64,000 nucleotides of DNA from Planotetraspora sp. A-T 1434. GTDB taxonomy: Bacteria > Actinomycetota > Actinomycetes > Streptosporangiales > Streptosporangiaceae. The notes under the pieces are model-generated. The model was given only the letters and a program-made list of their open reading frames with translations. It did no database searches and had not been told where the DNA came from. Below, piece by piece: positions 52,601 through 61,546 of this stretch (positions are counted from its first letter, which is position 1; every line of letters begins with the position of its first letter). The translations under genes and the position numbers were made by a program. Location: contig NZ_JAOEGB010000013.1 in assembly GCF_025420585.1 (NCBI RefSeq), forward strand, positions 62,001 to 126,000. Direction: 5' to 3'.

Positions 52601-55341
52601 ACGTCATGGCCTTCGGCCCAGATCCGCGCCACGGCCGTGAGCGTCTGGCGCGCGTCCGCGGCCGGGTCACCCGCCTCACGTGGCAGGAGCGGTACGGCGG
52701 CGCTGGCGCCGTCCTTCACGGCGGGGTGGCGGCGGGCGAGAGTGGTGAGGATCTGGCCGGGCCCGGTCTCGACGAGGAGCCGCCGCCCGTCGCCGAACAG
52801 CGCGTCGAGCGCCCGGTCGAACCGCACCGGAGCCGCGACCTGGTCGGCCCAGAACGACGGGTCGGTCGCCTCCTCGTCCGTGACACGGCGGCCGGCCGCG
52901 GCGGAGTAGAGCGGGAGGCGGGGAGGCGACAGCCGCACCTCGTCGAATGCCTCCGCGAAGAGCGCCGCCGCGCCCGCCATGAGGGGGGTGTGAAAGGCGC
53001 CGGAGGTGGCCAGCCCGGTGCAGGCGATCTTCCGCTCGGTCAGCAGGGGGACGGCGGCGTCGACGTCTTCCGGCGTCCCGGCGAGCACCGTCTGGCGGGG
53101 GCCGTTGACCACCGCGACGGTCAGGCCCGAGGGAACGGCGGCACTCACCTCCTCGGCAGGCGCGGCCACGGCGATCATGGCGCCGGGCGGCGCGAGCGCC
53201 ATGGCCCGTGCGCGCGCCGTCACGAGGGCCACCGCGTCCTCCAGGGTGAAGACCTCGGCGACGGCCGCCGCGGCGAGCTCGCCGACGCTGTGCCCGACGA
53301 GCGCCGAGGGGTGGACGCCCTTGGCCATCAGCGACCGCGCCAGCGCGTACTCGACGGCGAAGAGCAGCGGCTGGGCCAGGGTTGCCTCCGCCAGCTGAGC
53401 CGCGTCCGCCTCACGCCACGGGTCCGCGAGCTCCAGGCCGTGCCCGGCGAAGAGCCCCAGCACGTCGTCGAAGGCGCGGGTGAACGCGTCGTCCGAGCCG
53501 TGCAGGCCGAGGGCCATGGCCACCTGCTGCGCGCCCTGCCCGGGGAAGGCGAACACGACGTCGCGGCGCTCGGCCGCCCCCTCCACGACCCCAGAAACGA
53601 GCCGAGAAACGACCCGAGAAACGACCCCGGAACCGGCCCCGGAAGCGGCGCCTGAACCGGCCCCCGAGGCGACGCCCGGCCCGACCTCCGAAACGGCCCG
53701 TGAACCGGCCCCTGAACCGGCCCCGAAACCGGCCCCGGAACCGGTCAGAGCGCTCACGGCCTCGGCGGCCGAGCCCGCGACGATCGCCCGCCGGATCGGG
53801 TAGGCGCGGCGCCCCTCCTGGAGGGTGGACACGACCGCCGGGAAGTTCTCCTCGTCCTTCTCCCGCAGGTGGGCCGCGAGCCTGTCGCGGTAGGCCAGCT
53901 CGGCCGCCTCCGCCTTGGCCGACCACACGACGATCCTGGGCCGCTCCTCTTGTTGCGCCGGGGCGGCCGACGGCCCCTCGGCCAGCACGACGTGGCAGTT
54001 CGTTCCGCCCACCCCGAAGGAGCTGACCCCGGCGAACCGCGGCCGGTCCGGCTTCCTGGGCCAGGGGACCAGACGATCGGCCACGTAGAACGGGGTCTCC
54101 TGGATCCGCAGCTTGGGGTTGGGCTCGGTGAAGTTGGCCGTCGCCGGGATCTCCCCGTGCCTCAGCGCGTACGCCGCCTTGATCAGCGACGCGATGCCGG
54201 CCGCGTGGCCGAGGTGGCCGACGTTGCCCTTGACCGAACTGAGCGCGCACGATCCGGGAGCGAGATCCGCGCCGCCCGCCAGGCTGCCCGACACCGCGCG
54301 GAACGCCCGGTCCAGCGCCGCCACCTCGATCGGATCGCCGAGCGGGGTGCCCGTCGCGTGCGCCTCGACGTAGGAGACGTCGGCGGGAGAGACGCCGGCC
54401 ATGCCCAGCGCCTGGGCCACCGCCGCCGCCTGGCCGTTCAGCGACGGGGCGCTGAACCCGGCCTTGTCGGAGCCGTCGTTGTTCACCGCGCTGCCGCGGA
54501 TGACGGCGAGGATCGTGTCCCCGTCCGCGAGCGCGTCGTCCAGCCGCTTGAGCACCACCGCGCCGCAGCCGGTGCCGAACAGCGTGCCGTTGGCCTTGAC
54601 GTCGAAGGGGCGCACGTGCCCGTCCCGGGAGACCGGCCCTCCCTCCTCCCACAGGTATCCGTGAGCCACGGGGAACTCCACGTCCACCCCGCCGGCCAGG
54701 GCGACGTCGCACTCGCCGTTGCGCAGAGCCTGGGCCGCCAGGTGGACGGCGACCAGCGAGCTGGAGCAGGCGGTCGACAGCGTGATCGCCGGGCCCCGCA
54801 GGGAGAACTTGTAGGCGACCGTGCTCGCCACGTAGTCGATGTTGTTCAGTGAGCTGAGCATGAAGCTGCTCGTGGCCGACACGTCCCCCATGTACCGCAG
54901 GTGGAGGTCGATGTACCGGTTGGTGCCCGAGGTGGCGTAGACGCCGACGTCGCCGTCGATCGCGTAGGGGTTGAATCCGGCGTTCTCCAGCGCGGAGTGC
55001 GCGACCTCCAGGAACATCCGGATCTGCGGGTCGCTGTGGGCGGCCTCCCGCGGGGTGTAGCCGAAGAAGGCCGCGTCGAAGTTCTCCACGTCGGGCGCCG
55101 AGGCGACGGCCTTGACGTAGCCCGTCTGGTTCAGCAGGTCTCGCGGCACCCCGGCCGCCCACAGCTCGTCGTCCGTGGGAAACGCGATGGACTCCACGCC
55201 GTCACGCAGATTGGCCCAGTACTGCTCGGCGTCGCCCGCGCCCGGAAACCGCCCCGCGACACCGATGATCGCGACATGATGTTCCGAGCCGTGCTGAGTG
55301 CCGTGACCATCGCTGTGTTCAGTGCCGTGTTCAGTGCTCAT
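49693..55341 (-). CDS. Type I PKS, KS-AT-KR-DH-ACP (malonyl)
   Basis: 1882 residues. The His-rich start (EHGTEHSDGHGTQHG) may form an N-terminal docking tag. KS: TACSSS (Cys about 192), EAHATGT, GNVGHLGHAAG. AT: GHSVGEL (Ser about 683) with SGAFHTPLM, predicting malonyl-CoA. KR (about 1237): GGLGGLG and ADYAAAN. DH: DEHRVDGVAVLPG (His about 1445), HPTLLDS. ACP: GGNSL (about 1837). Again KR precedes DH. A Gly/Ala/Ser/Val repeat (DNA 53588-53745) sits in the KS-AT linker, and a Pro/Ala-rich linker precedes the ACP. ATG 55341 has GAGGAC, 10 bp after the upstream NRPS stop. Confidence 0.92.
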   Translation of the reverse strand: MSTEHGTEHSDGHGTQHGSEHHVAIIGVAGRFPGAGDAEQYWANLRDGVESIAFPTDDELWAAGVPRDLLNQTGYVKAVASAPDVENFDAAFFGYTPREAAHSDPQIRMFLEVAHSALENAGFNPYAIDGDVGVYATSGTNRYIDLHLRYMGDVSATSSFMLSSLNNIDYVASTVAYKFSLRGPAITLSTACSSSLVAVHLAAQALRNGECDVALAGGVDVEFPVAHGYLWEEGGPVSRDGHVRPFDVKANGTLFGTGCGAVVLKRLDDALADGDTILAVIRGSAVNNDGSDKAGFSAPSLNGQAAAVAQALGMAGVSPADVSYVEAHATGTPLGDPIEVAALDRAFRAVSGSLAGGADLAPGSCALSSVKGNVGHLGHAAGIASLIKAAYALRHGEIPATANFTEPNPKLRIQETPFYVADRLVPWPRKPDRPRFAGVSSFGVGGTNCHVVLAEGPSAAPAQQEERPRIVVWSAKAEAAELAYRDRLAAHLREKDEENFPAVVSTLQEGRRAYPIRRAIVAGSAAEAVSALTGSGAGFGAGSGAGSRAVSEVGPGVASGAGSGAASGAGSGVVSRVVSRLVSGVVEGAAERRDVVFAFPGQGAQQVAMALGLHGSDDAFTRAFDDVLGLFAGHGLELADPWREADAAQLAEATLAQPLLFAVEYALARSLMAKGVHPSALVGHSVGELAAAAVAEVFTLEDAVALVTARARAMALAPPGAMIAVAAPAEEVSAAVPSGLTVAVVNGPRQTVLAGTPEDVDAAVPLLTERKIACTGLATSGAFHTPLMAGAAALFAEAFDEVRLSPPRLPLYSAAAGRRVTDEEATDPSFWADQVAAPVRFDRALDALFGDGRRLLVETGPGQILTTLARRHPAVKDGASAAVPLLPREAGDPAADARQTLTAVARIWAEGHDVLWAEVRQGEPLRRVPLPGQVYQRRRHWVDASYQRPGETETASATVPSPAPADSLTGVADPAPARVWEGRETGEAGETPDTETADTEETPFSTLSWVESHDREPFVPVEGTCLALLPADPGESLRYVLALQQAGLRPVIVRPGTAYAEVAGEFRVRPDSRDDLARVLSALAARGAAPRLLVHAVAVAEGEPVTAATADARLNEVFMSLLALVQAGTRGAGRPPGLLVLVSRSLDVTGAEPIDPVHAALHGFVRSLVKEASQLGCRLVDVGPGTDEHELAAEIALWERHDVVALRGPRRWVRAEVPFTAGVAVPSPIRRSGVYLITGGLGGLGLAVARELAGTGLRLRLVLLGRTGIPEGDGDRAARLRAQVSELESLGAEVRAISCDVTDRRALRRVLDSVTARYGPVNGVLHLAGIAGDGLAQLRGQEDARAVLAPKAHGTLHLTEAFADRPALDFFVCFSSRAATDGLVGSADYAAANAFQDACAQVLRRSGVAALSINWPSWARVGMAAEHGVRTWSAELSVENCPLLDEHRVDGVAVLPGTGHIDMVLRAHRSISGHDGPVRLKDILFHQVMAAREARRVEIRLYPDGRFESWSRPAADASAEPVKHASGTVAAGRPAAGQVDLDALRRRLSHYLDEDEDDIPRLFSLGPRWHNNPHTWTLPGGDTSEMLLHLELEGELAAEVAAHVVHPTLLDSATGSVRRPEDGLYLPFLYNELVVHDTLPAQLFAHIRRLPGAGGVISADVDLIAPDGRLLGRAVGYTMRKVDGRSFLREPDTTSGPSQAPASGEDGIEPEEGARLLMTLLRARHPGQVVVEPGARPVRRAAAGPGRGKAPREAAIPVPAVPTPPAPLATASPPAVAGLPATPAPVSAAPASSVSGVPASPGGGADPGSVEARLVSVWAEALGEPEIALDADFFELGGNSLSAVELMTRIRSVFAVDLSIAALFDYPTINSLAGVLREQGAR
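53588..53745. repeat. 12-bp degenerate tandem repeat in the KS-AT linker of the PKS
   Basis: Units of the type GAAACGACCCCG / GAACCGGCCCCG, encoding SGAG/SRVV repeats. Located between KS and AT. Confidence 0.85.
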
Positions 55342-55351
55342 TTGGATGTCC

Positions 55352-58300
55352 TCATCTCGTACCGAGGTTCCCGGCTGGCTTGTCCCGCAGCTCGCGCCGG
55401 ATGGCCCGGCGCTGGGCCGCGTCGGACGTCACCGGGTTCAGCCGGCCCGCCCGGGCCGGCGCGTGCCCGGCCGCCGACCCGGACAGATGCGCGGCGAGCG
55501 AGCGCACGGTGGGATGGGCGAACAGCGTCACGATCGGGATGTCCCTCCCGAGCCGGCGCCGCAGCGCCTGCTGGACCTGGGCCATGAGCAGCGAGGTGCC
55601 GCCCAGGTCGAAGAAGTTCACGTCCGCGGCGACCGCCCGCAGCCGGAGGATCTCGCCCCACGTCTCCGCGATGCGCCGTTCGAGGGGTGTCGACGGAGCC
55701 TCGCCGCCGGTCTCGAGAGCCGTCCAATTGGGCAGCCCGGCCCGGTCGACCTTTCCGTTCGGGGTCATGGGCAGGCCTTGCAGCACGACGATCCCGGCGG
55801 GAAGCAGATGGCCGGGGAGTTCCTGTCGCAGGTCTGCCCTGAGCCGGGCCAGCCCGACGGGCTCCGCCCCGGCCGGGACGACGTAGCTCACCAGACGCGC
55901 CTCGCCGTCCGGCCCCCGGCGCGCGACCGAGACGCAGTCCCGCACGTACGGCAGGCGAACGGCGCGCAGGTCGATCTCGGCGGGCTCGGCCCGATGCCCC
56001 GCGATCATCACCTGGTCGTCGGCCCGCCCTGTCAGCACGACCGACCCATCGGGCTGTCTTCGGCCCAGATCGCCGGTGTCGTAGCGGCCGTCGTGCCCGT
56101 GAGTGAGGTGAGGCGTGCGGACGACGATCCGCCCTATCTCCCCGACCGCCGCCGCCAGCCCGCCCACACCCTCCACGAGCAGCTCGGCCCCTTCGACGCC
56201 GCGTCCGATCGGCACCGGCAGCTCGCCCGGCCCACCCGGCTCCCCCGGGGCGACGACGTGCCAGCCCGCCACCTGCGGGGTCTCGGTCGTGCCGTACGCG
56301 TTGACCACCACGACGCCGGGCGCGAGACCGCGCAGGGTGGCGACGTCGGCCCACCGGAGCTGATCACCGCCGCAGACGGCCAGCCGCAGATCGGGCAGTA
56401 GTGGCTCGGGCAGCCGGAGGCCGCCGCGGGCACCGGCCAGTGACCGGACGAGGGGCGGGGTGAGATGAGCGATCGTCACCCGTTCGGCGGCGAGCCAGGC
56501 GAGCAACTCGCGGGGGGCCCGGATCAGGTCCGGAGGCGGCACGGAGATCGTCGCGCCGGTCCACAGGGGGGCGAACACGTCACGCAGCAGCGGGTCGTGG
56601 GCCAGCCCGGACAGCATCGCGAACCGATCCCCCGGGCATATCGCGAACCTCCGCGCGTAAACCTCCAGGAAGTGGGCGACCGGCCCCTGATCTCCCCGTG
56701 CGGCCCGCGGACGCCCGGTGGTCCCCGACGTGAACGCGACATAGGCCAGGCCACGCGCGGGGGTTCCGCGCAGGGGCGGCCCGTCCTCCGGCGTCCCGGG
56801 CACCGCCAGTACGGCCGGCACTCGCCGCGCCAGCTCCTCCGGAAGCGGGCCGGCCTCGGCCAGGTGGAGCAGCGCGACCGGTCGCGCCTCCTCTATCTGG
56901 GCGGCCAAGCGAGCGGGCGGGTAGGCCGGGTCGAGCACGAGGAAGGCAGCGCCCGCCTCGAGCACCCCCAGCAGTGCCGCGACCAGGGAGAGCCCCCGGT
57001 GTGCGTAGACCGCGACCACGTCGTCCGCGTCGCCGCCCGCGTCCCGTCCCGTGTCGCGGCCTGCCAGGCGCCCGGCCACCGCGCCCGCCCAGCAGGACAG
57101 CTGGCGATAGGTGACGGCTCCGGTGGGCGCGCGCACCGCGACCGCGTCGGGCGTGCGGCCCGCCATGGCGGCCACGGCGGACGGCAGCGACGAGAACGAC
57201 GGCAGCGAGGGAAACGCGGACGGCCCGCTCCCCGCTCCGCTCTCAACGGCTGGGGTCTCGCCACCGTGATCGCCCGGATCGGCGGGATCGGCGGTCAGGG
57301 TGTGCCGGTCGAGCGGCGCGTCCGGATCGGCGGCGACCCGCCGGAGGAGCACGATGAACTGCTCCATGAACGCGGACATGTGCTCCTCGTCGCAGCGACC
57401 GCCGTCGAAGATCAGCTCGATCTCCAGGTCGTCCGGCCCCTCCATGACGTACGCGTTGAGGTCGAACAGGGCCCCCACGACGGGCGGCGGGAGCATCTCG
57501 GTGACCAGGCCCGCCATGCCGGGGGCCTGGTCGGGGGGACCGAGGAAGTTGAACCACGCCCGGAACGGGACACCCGCGCCGGAACGCCGCAGTTCGCGTT
57601 GCACCAGGTCAAAGGGAACGTCCTGGGCCTGGGCCGCGCCGGCCACGGCCGCGCGGGTCAGCCGTACGGCGTCGCTGAACGCCGCGTCTCCCGGCACGCC
57701 GGCCCGCAGCGGAACCGTGTTGACGAAGAAGCCCGCCAGGTCCTCGGTGCCCGGGACCGTCCGGTCGCCGAACGGGACCCCGACCACGAGGTCCTCCCCG
57801 CCGGACCAGCGGCGCAGGACCGTCATGAAGGCGGTGAGCAGCGTTACGAACACCGTGGCGCGCTGCTCCCGGGCCAGGCCGCGCACGGCGTCGGTCAGGT
57901 CGGGGCCGAGTGTGGCGGCCGTCCGCCGCGGCCCGCCGTCCGAGGGGCCTGTGGGAGGTGGCAGCGCGCGGGCCGGAGGCACGCCCGCAAGGTGCTCCCG
58001 CCAGTAGGCGAGCTGGTGGTCGAAGTCGCCGCGCTCCAGCCGCCCGGCGTACCAGGCGGAGTGGTCCAGGTAGCTGAAGGGCAGCGGGGGAAGCTCCGGC
58101 TCGGTCCCCTGGACCAGCGCCGAGTAGATGATCCCGAGGTCGCGCAGCAGGATCCGCAGTGTCCAGCCGTCGGAGACGATGTGGTGCATGGAGAGCGCGA
58201 GCACGCGGCCGGGGCCGTCGGGCAGGAGGGCCGCTCTCAGCAGCGGCGGCCTCGACAGATCGAACGGCCGGCGGGCGAACTCCTGGATCCACCCATCGAT

Positions 58301-60511
58301 GCCGGCGGCTCCGGGTTCGGCGATCTCGAGGAGGTCCTCCCCCGCCACCGCGACCCGCCGGCTCTGCCGAACTCTCTGGATGGGGCCGCCTGCGGTCATC
58401 AGGAAGGCGGTGCGGAGGACGGCGTGCCTGTCCACCAGGCGCCGCAGGGCCGCCCGCAGTACGGGCACGTCGAGCGGGCCGGTGAGGCGGATGACCGCGG
58501 GGATGTTGTAGTCGGCCAGGCCGCCCGCCAGCCGGTCCAGCAGCCACAGCCGGTTCTGGGCCGGAGACAGTGGCCCTTCGGTGCGGGCGGGGTCGGCCGG
58601 GATCGGCTCTCCGGCGACAGCCCCGGCCACCAGCCGAGCCAGCTCGGCGACGGTCGGGTGCTCCAGCAACGCCGCGGGCGGCAGCTCGGCGCCGAGCTCC
58701 GCCCGGATCAGCCCGGCGACCTGGGCCGCGAGCAGCGAGTTGCCGCCCAGCTCCCAGAAGTCGGCCCCAGCGGCCGGGACGGCGCGGCCGAGGACGCGGG
58801 CCCAGATCCCCGCCACGGCCGCCTCGGCCGTACCGGCCGTGATGCCCGGCGGCACGACGCCTGACGTCCCGAAGCCTGACGCTCCGGGGGCGAACGCTTC
58901 GGGGGCGGACGGCTCCGGGGCGAGCGGCTGGGCGGACGGCCACTCCCGCAGCGGGGGCAGGCGGTCCCGATCCACCTTGCCGTTCGGAGTGACCGGGAAG
59001 CCGTCCAGCACGGTGACGAGGGCGGGCACCATCCCGGGCGGGAGCTGCCGCGCCGCATGGCGGTGCAGCTCGCCGGGGTCGAGCCGGTCGGCGGCGGGGA
59101 TCACGTAAGCGGCCAGCTCGGTGCGGGCGGCGCCGTCGGCCGTCACCTCGTGCGGGACGACGACGGCGGCCCGCACTCCGGGATGGGCGGCCAGCGCCCT
59201 TTCCACCTCGGCCAGGTGGACGCGCACCCCCCGGACCTTGACCTGGTCGTCCCTCCGGCCGAGGTAGTACAGCTCACCGCCCGGCAGCCACCTCACTCTG
59301 TCGCCCGTGCGGTAGAGCCGGGCGCCCGGCGGGCCCTCGGGAGAGGGGACGAAGCGCTGCGCGGTGGTGGCGGGATCGGCCTGGTAGCCGCGGGCGAGCC
59401 GCACGCCGCCCACATACAGCTCGCCTTCCTGGGCCGGGCGCAGGTCGCCGTCCAGCACGTGCAGCTCCGTCGCCGCGAACGGGCGGCCGATGGGCACGCC
59501 GGTCTCCTCGTACGGCCCGGCTCCCGTCTCGTGATAGGTGCAGTCGATCGTCGTCTCGGTCAGGCCGTACGTGTTGAAGATCCGGACGTCCGGGCCGGTG
59601 ACCGCGCGCAGCGACCGGTAGTCCGCGGCCGTCCAGTTCTCGCCGCCGACCACCAGGCACCGGGCGGACCCGAGGCGCTGTCCGGTCTGGAGCAGGTGGC
59701 TCACCAGCGGCCGCAGCAGCGAGGGGGTGAACTCGGCGAGGTCGGGCCGGACGCGCCGGATGAACGCGTGCAGGGCGGGCGGGCTCAGCAGCGTCTCCCC
59801 CGGGCACATCACCAGGCGGCAGCCGGTGAGCAGGGCACGCGCCACGTCGCCGGTGGCGACGTCGAAGCCGAAGCCGGCGACCTGAAGGACGCTCGTGATG
59901 TCCGTCCCGAGACCGTAGAGCCGGATCCAGTCGTCGAGGGTGGCAAGCAGCGCCCGCCGGCTGACCCCGACGCCCTTGGGAGCGCCGGTCGAGCCGGACG
60001 TGTAGATCAGGTAGGCGAGGACGTCGACGTCGTCCGGGCGCCGATCCCGCTCGTCCGGCTCGGGAAGGGCGCCGTGGTCGAGGGCGTCACGATCGGGGGC
60101 GCCGTGGTCGGGGGCGTCACGGTCGACCGCGAGCTGCGGAATCGGGATCCCGGCGAGCCGGTGGCGCAACCGGCCGTGGGTCAGGATGGCGACCGGCCTG
60201 ACCTCGGCGAGGACCGCTCTGAGCCGGGCTCGGGGAGTCTGCGGGTCGAGCGCGAGATGCGCGGCCCCGGCCCGCCAGGTGGCGAGGACGCAGGCCGGCA
60301 GGTCGGCGGTGCGGTCCACGAGGATCGCGACGGTTCGCTCCGGCCCGGCTCCCCGTGCGCGCAGCCGGCGCGCTATGGCGGCGGCCCGGGCGTCGAGCTC
60401 GCGGTAGGTGAGGACCCGGTCCCCGTCCTCGACGGCCGGCGCGTCCGGCATGCGCCGGACGACCTCGGCGAACCGCTGGGCGGGGGACAACGCGGGATCG
60501 CCGCCGCTCAC
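55352..60511 (-). CDS. NRPS, loading A-PCP then C-A-PCP
   Basis: 1719 residues, no N-terminal C domain, so probably the initiating enzyme. A3 (numbered across the cluster; about 20-520): FDVATGD, EFTPSLL, LVVGGEN, NTYGLTETTID give DVGEVGTIDK, similar to ornithine/diamino-acid codes such as DVGEIGSIDK; note GLTET for the usual GPTET. PCP GGNSL (about 592). C HHIVSDG (about 779). A4 (about 1130-1560): LAHDPLLRDVFAPL, HLTPPLV, AVCGGDQ and NAYGTTETPQV give DPRHVGAQVK, which I cannot assign; its A3 motif reads FTSGTTGRPRAARG, with Arg for the usual Lys. PCP GGTSL (about 1640). GTG 60511 overlaps the carbamoyltransferase stop (GTGA). Confidence 0.92.
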   Translation of the reverse strand: MSGGDPALSPAQRFAEVVRRMPDAPAVEDGDRVLTYRELDARAAAIARRLRARGAGPERTVAILVDRTADLPACVLATWRAGAAHLALDPQTPRARLRAVLAEVRPVAILTHGRLRHRLAGIPIPQLAVDRDAPDHGAPDRDALDHGALPEPDERDRRPDDVDVLAYLIYTSGSTGAPKGVGVSRRALLATLDDWIRLYGLGTDITSVLQVAGFGFDVATGDVARALLTGCRLVMCPGETLLSPPALHAFIRRVRPDLAEFTPSLLRPLVSHLLQTGQRLGSARCLVVGGENWTAADYRSLRAVTGPDVRIFNTYGLTETTIDCTYHETGAGPYEETGVPIGRPFAATELHVLDGDLRPAQEGELYVGGVRLARGYQADPATTAQRFVPSPEGPPGARLYRTGDRVRWLPGGELYYLGRRDDQVKVRGVRVHLAEVERALAAHPGVRAAVVVPHEVTADGAARTELAAYVIPAADRLDPGELHRHAARQLPPGMVPALVTVLDGFPVTPNGKVDRDRLPPLREWPSAQPLAPEPSAPEAFAPGASGFGTSGVVPPGITAGTAEAAVAGIWARVLGRAVPAAGADFWELGGNSLLAAQVAGLIRAELGAELPPAALLEHPTVAELARLVAGAVAGEPIPADPARTEGPLSPAQNRLWLLDRLAGGLADYNIPAVIRLTGPLDVPVLRAALRRLVDRHAVLRTAFLMTAGGPIQRVRQSRRVAVAGEDLLEIAEPGAAGIDGWIQEFARRPFDLSRPPLLRAALLPDGPGRVLALSMHHIVSDGWTLRILLRDLGIIYSALVQGTEPELPPLPFSYLDHSAWYAGRLERGDFDHQLAYWREHLAGVPPARALPPPTGPSDGGPRRTAATLGPDLTDAVRGLAREQRATVFVTLLTAFMTVLRRWSGGEDLVVGVPFGDRTVPGTEDLAGFFVNTVPLRAGVPGDAAFSDAVRLTRAAVAGAAQAQDVPFDLVQRELRRSGAGVPFRAWFNFLGPPDQAPGMAGLVTEMLPPPVVGALFDLNAYVMEGPDDLEIELIFDGGRCDEEHMSAFMEQFIVLLRRVAADPDAPLDRHTLTADPADPGDHGGETPAVESGAGSGPSAFPSLPSFSSLPSAVAAMAGRTPDAVAVRAPTGAVTYRQLSCWAGAVAGRLAGRDTGRDAGGDADDVVAVYAHRGLSLVAALLGVLEAGAAFLVLDPAYPPARLAAQIEEARPVALLHLAEAGPLPEELARRVPAVLAVPGTPEDGPPLRGTPARGLAYVAFTSGTTGRPRAARGDQGPVAHFLEVYARRFAICPGDRFAMLSGLAHDPLLRDVFAPLWTGATISVPPPDLIRAPRELLAWLAAERVTIAHLTPPLVRSLAGARGGLRLPEPLLPDLRLAVCGGDQLRWADVATLRGLAPGVVVVNAYGTTETPQVAGWHVVAPGEPGGPGELPVPIGRGVEGAELLVEGVGGLAAAVGEIGRIVVRTPHLTHGHDGRYDTGDLGRRQPDGSVVLTGRADDQVMIAGHRAEPAEIDLRAVRLPYVRDCVSVARRGPDGEARLVSYVVPAGAEPVGLARLRADLRQELPGHLLPAGIVVLQGLPMTPNGKVDRAGLPNWTALETGGEAPSTPLERRIAETWGEILRLRAVAADVNFFDLGGTSLLMAQVQQALRRRLGRDIPIVTLFAHPTVRSLAAHLSGSAAGHAPARAGRLNPVTSDAAQRRAIRRELRDKPAGNLGTR

Positions 60512-61425
60512 TCGTTCCGCCCCAGGATGCACCACTCCAGCACGGCCTTGGCGCTGTGCGCCTTGTTCTCCGCCTGGTCGAAGGCGATGCTGGCGGCCCC
60601 GTCCAGCACCTCGGCCGTCACGTCCTCGCCCCGATGGGCGGGCAGGTCGTGCATGAACACGGCCTCCTGGTGCCGGGCCATGAGCGCCCGGTTCACCTGG
60701 AAGGGGGCGAACACCGCCCGCCAGTCCGGATCGGGCTTCGACGTGCCGGTCGTCTGCCATCGGGTGGTGTAGACGACGTCCACCCCGCCGGGGGCGTCCG
60801 CCGGGTCGTGTGTCTCCCAGACCGAGGCGTCGTGCTCCTTCGCCAGCCGTACGGCTTCCGCGAGGATCTCCGCGTCCAGGCCGTAGCCGGGCGGTGTGGC
60901 GAGGCACAGCGAGACACCGGCGTACCGGGGCAGCGCCAGCGCCAGCGCGGCGGCGGTGTTGTTCCCCTCCCCCACATACAGGATCCGCAGCCCGGCGATC
61001 CGCCCGAAATGCCGCCACATGGTCGTCAGGTCCGCCAGGGCTTGGGTCGGATGCTCGTCGGCGCTCATCGCGTTGACGACGGCCATCCTGCCCTGGCCGG
61101 CGAGCGCCTCGACTTCGCGGGGATCCCCCGCGGTACGCACGACCAGCGCGTCGAGCATCCGGGCCAGCACCCGCGCGGTGTCCTCCATCGACTCGCCGGT
61201 GTTGAGCTGCAGGTCCTCCGGGCCGTAGGCGACATGACCCGCGCCGAGACGCAGCGCGGCGGAGGCGAACGCGGTGCGCGTCCTCGTGGAGGTCGCCCGG
61301 AAGAAGCCACCCACGACCAGGTCGGCCAGCGGCCGGTGCCCACGGGATTCCGGACCGGCGAACCAGGCGCCCCGCCGTACCAGATAGTCCACGTCACGGT
61401 CCGACAAATGCCGAAGCGAGGTCAT
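60508..61425 (-). CDS. Ornithine-carbamoyltransferase-like enzyme, probably 2,3-diaminopropionate carbamoyltransferase
   Basis: 305 residues. Carbamoyl-phosphate motifs are intact: STRTR (46-50) and HPTQ (125-128). The acceptor motifs differ from ornithine enzymes: FMHDLPAHRGEDV has Asp260 in place of the Cys of HCLP, and VDVVYTTRWQTTG lacks the SMG loop. This implies another amine acceptor. Since sbnA/sbnB-like genes are in the cluster, 2,3-diaminopropionate giving 3-ureidoalanine is the best guess, parallel to ureido formation in viomycin/capreomycin pathways. ATG 61425 chosen from the family N-terminus (the frame is open much further upstream). First gene of the main operon. Confidence 0.85.
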   Translation of the reverse strand: MTSLRHLSDRDVDYLVRRGAWFAGPESRGHRPLADLVVGGFFRATSTRTRTAFASAALRLGAGHVAYGPEDLQLNTGESMEDTARVLARMLDALVVRTAGDPREVEALAGQGRMAVVNAMSADEHPTQALADLTTMWRHFGRIAGLRILYVGEGNNTAAALALALPRYAGVSLCLATPPGYGLDAEILAEAVRLAKEHDASVWETHDPADAPGGVDVVYTTRWQTTGTSKPDPDWRAVFAPFQVNRALMARHQEAVFMHDLPAHRGEDVTAEVLDGAASIAFDQAENKAHSAKAVLEWCILGRNE

Positions 61426-61489
61426 ATGTGAGTGCACGGGGCCATGGTGTCCACCGGTGACGCGAGCAACAATGCGGGCGGCAGAGGTT

Positions 61490-61503
61490 GGCGAGAAGTC
61501 GTC
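61490..61503. promoter_or_regulatory. Candidate cluster operator, second copy
   Basis: GGCGAGAAGTCGTC in the 121-bp divergent region between the carbamoyltransferase and hydrolase genes; 12 of 14 positions match the element at 42530-42543. It might bind one of the two cluster regulators. Confidence 0.25.
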
Positions 61504-61546
61504 ACGCCGCTTGACCGGGGGAACGCCCGGCAATTCCCTCCAGTCC

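Noticed and set aside
60508-61425. Housekeeping argF (ornithine carbamoyltransferase)
   Set aside because: HCLP and SMG signatures for ornithine binding are absent and the gene is translationally coupled to an NRPS.
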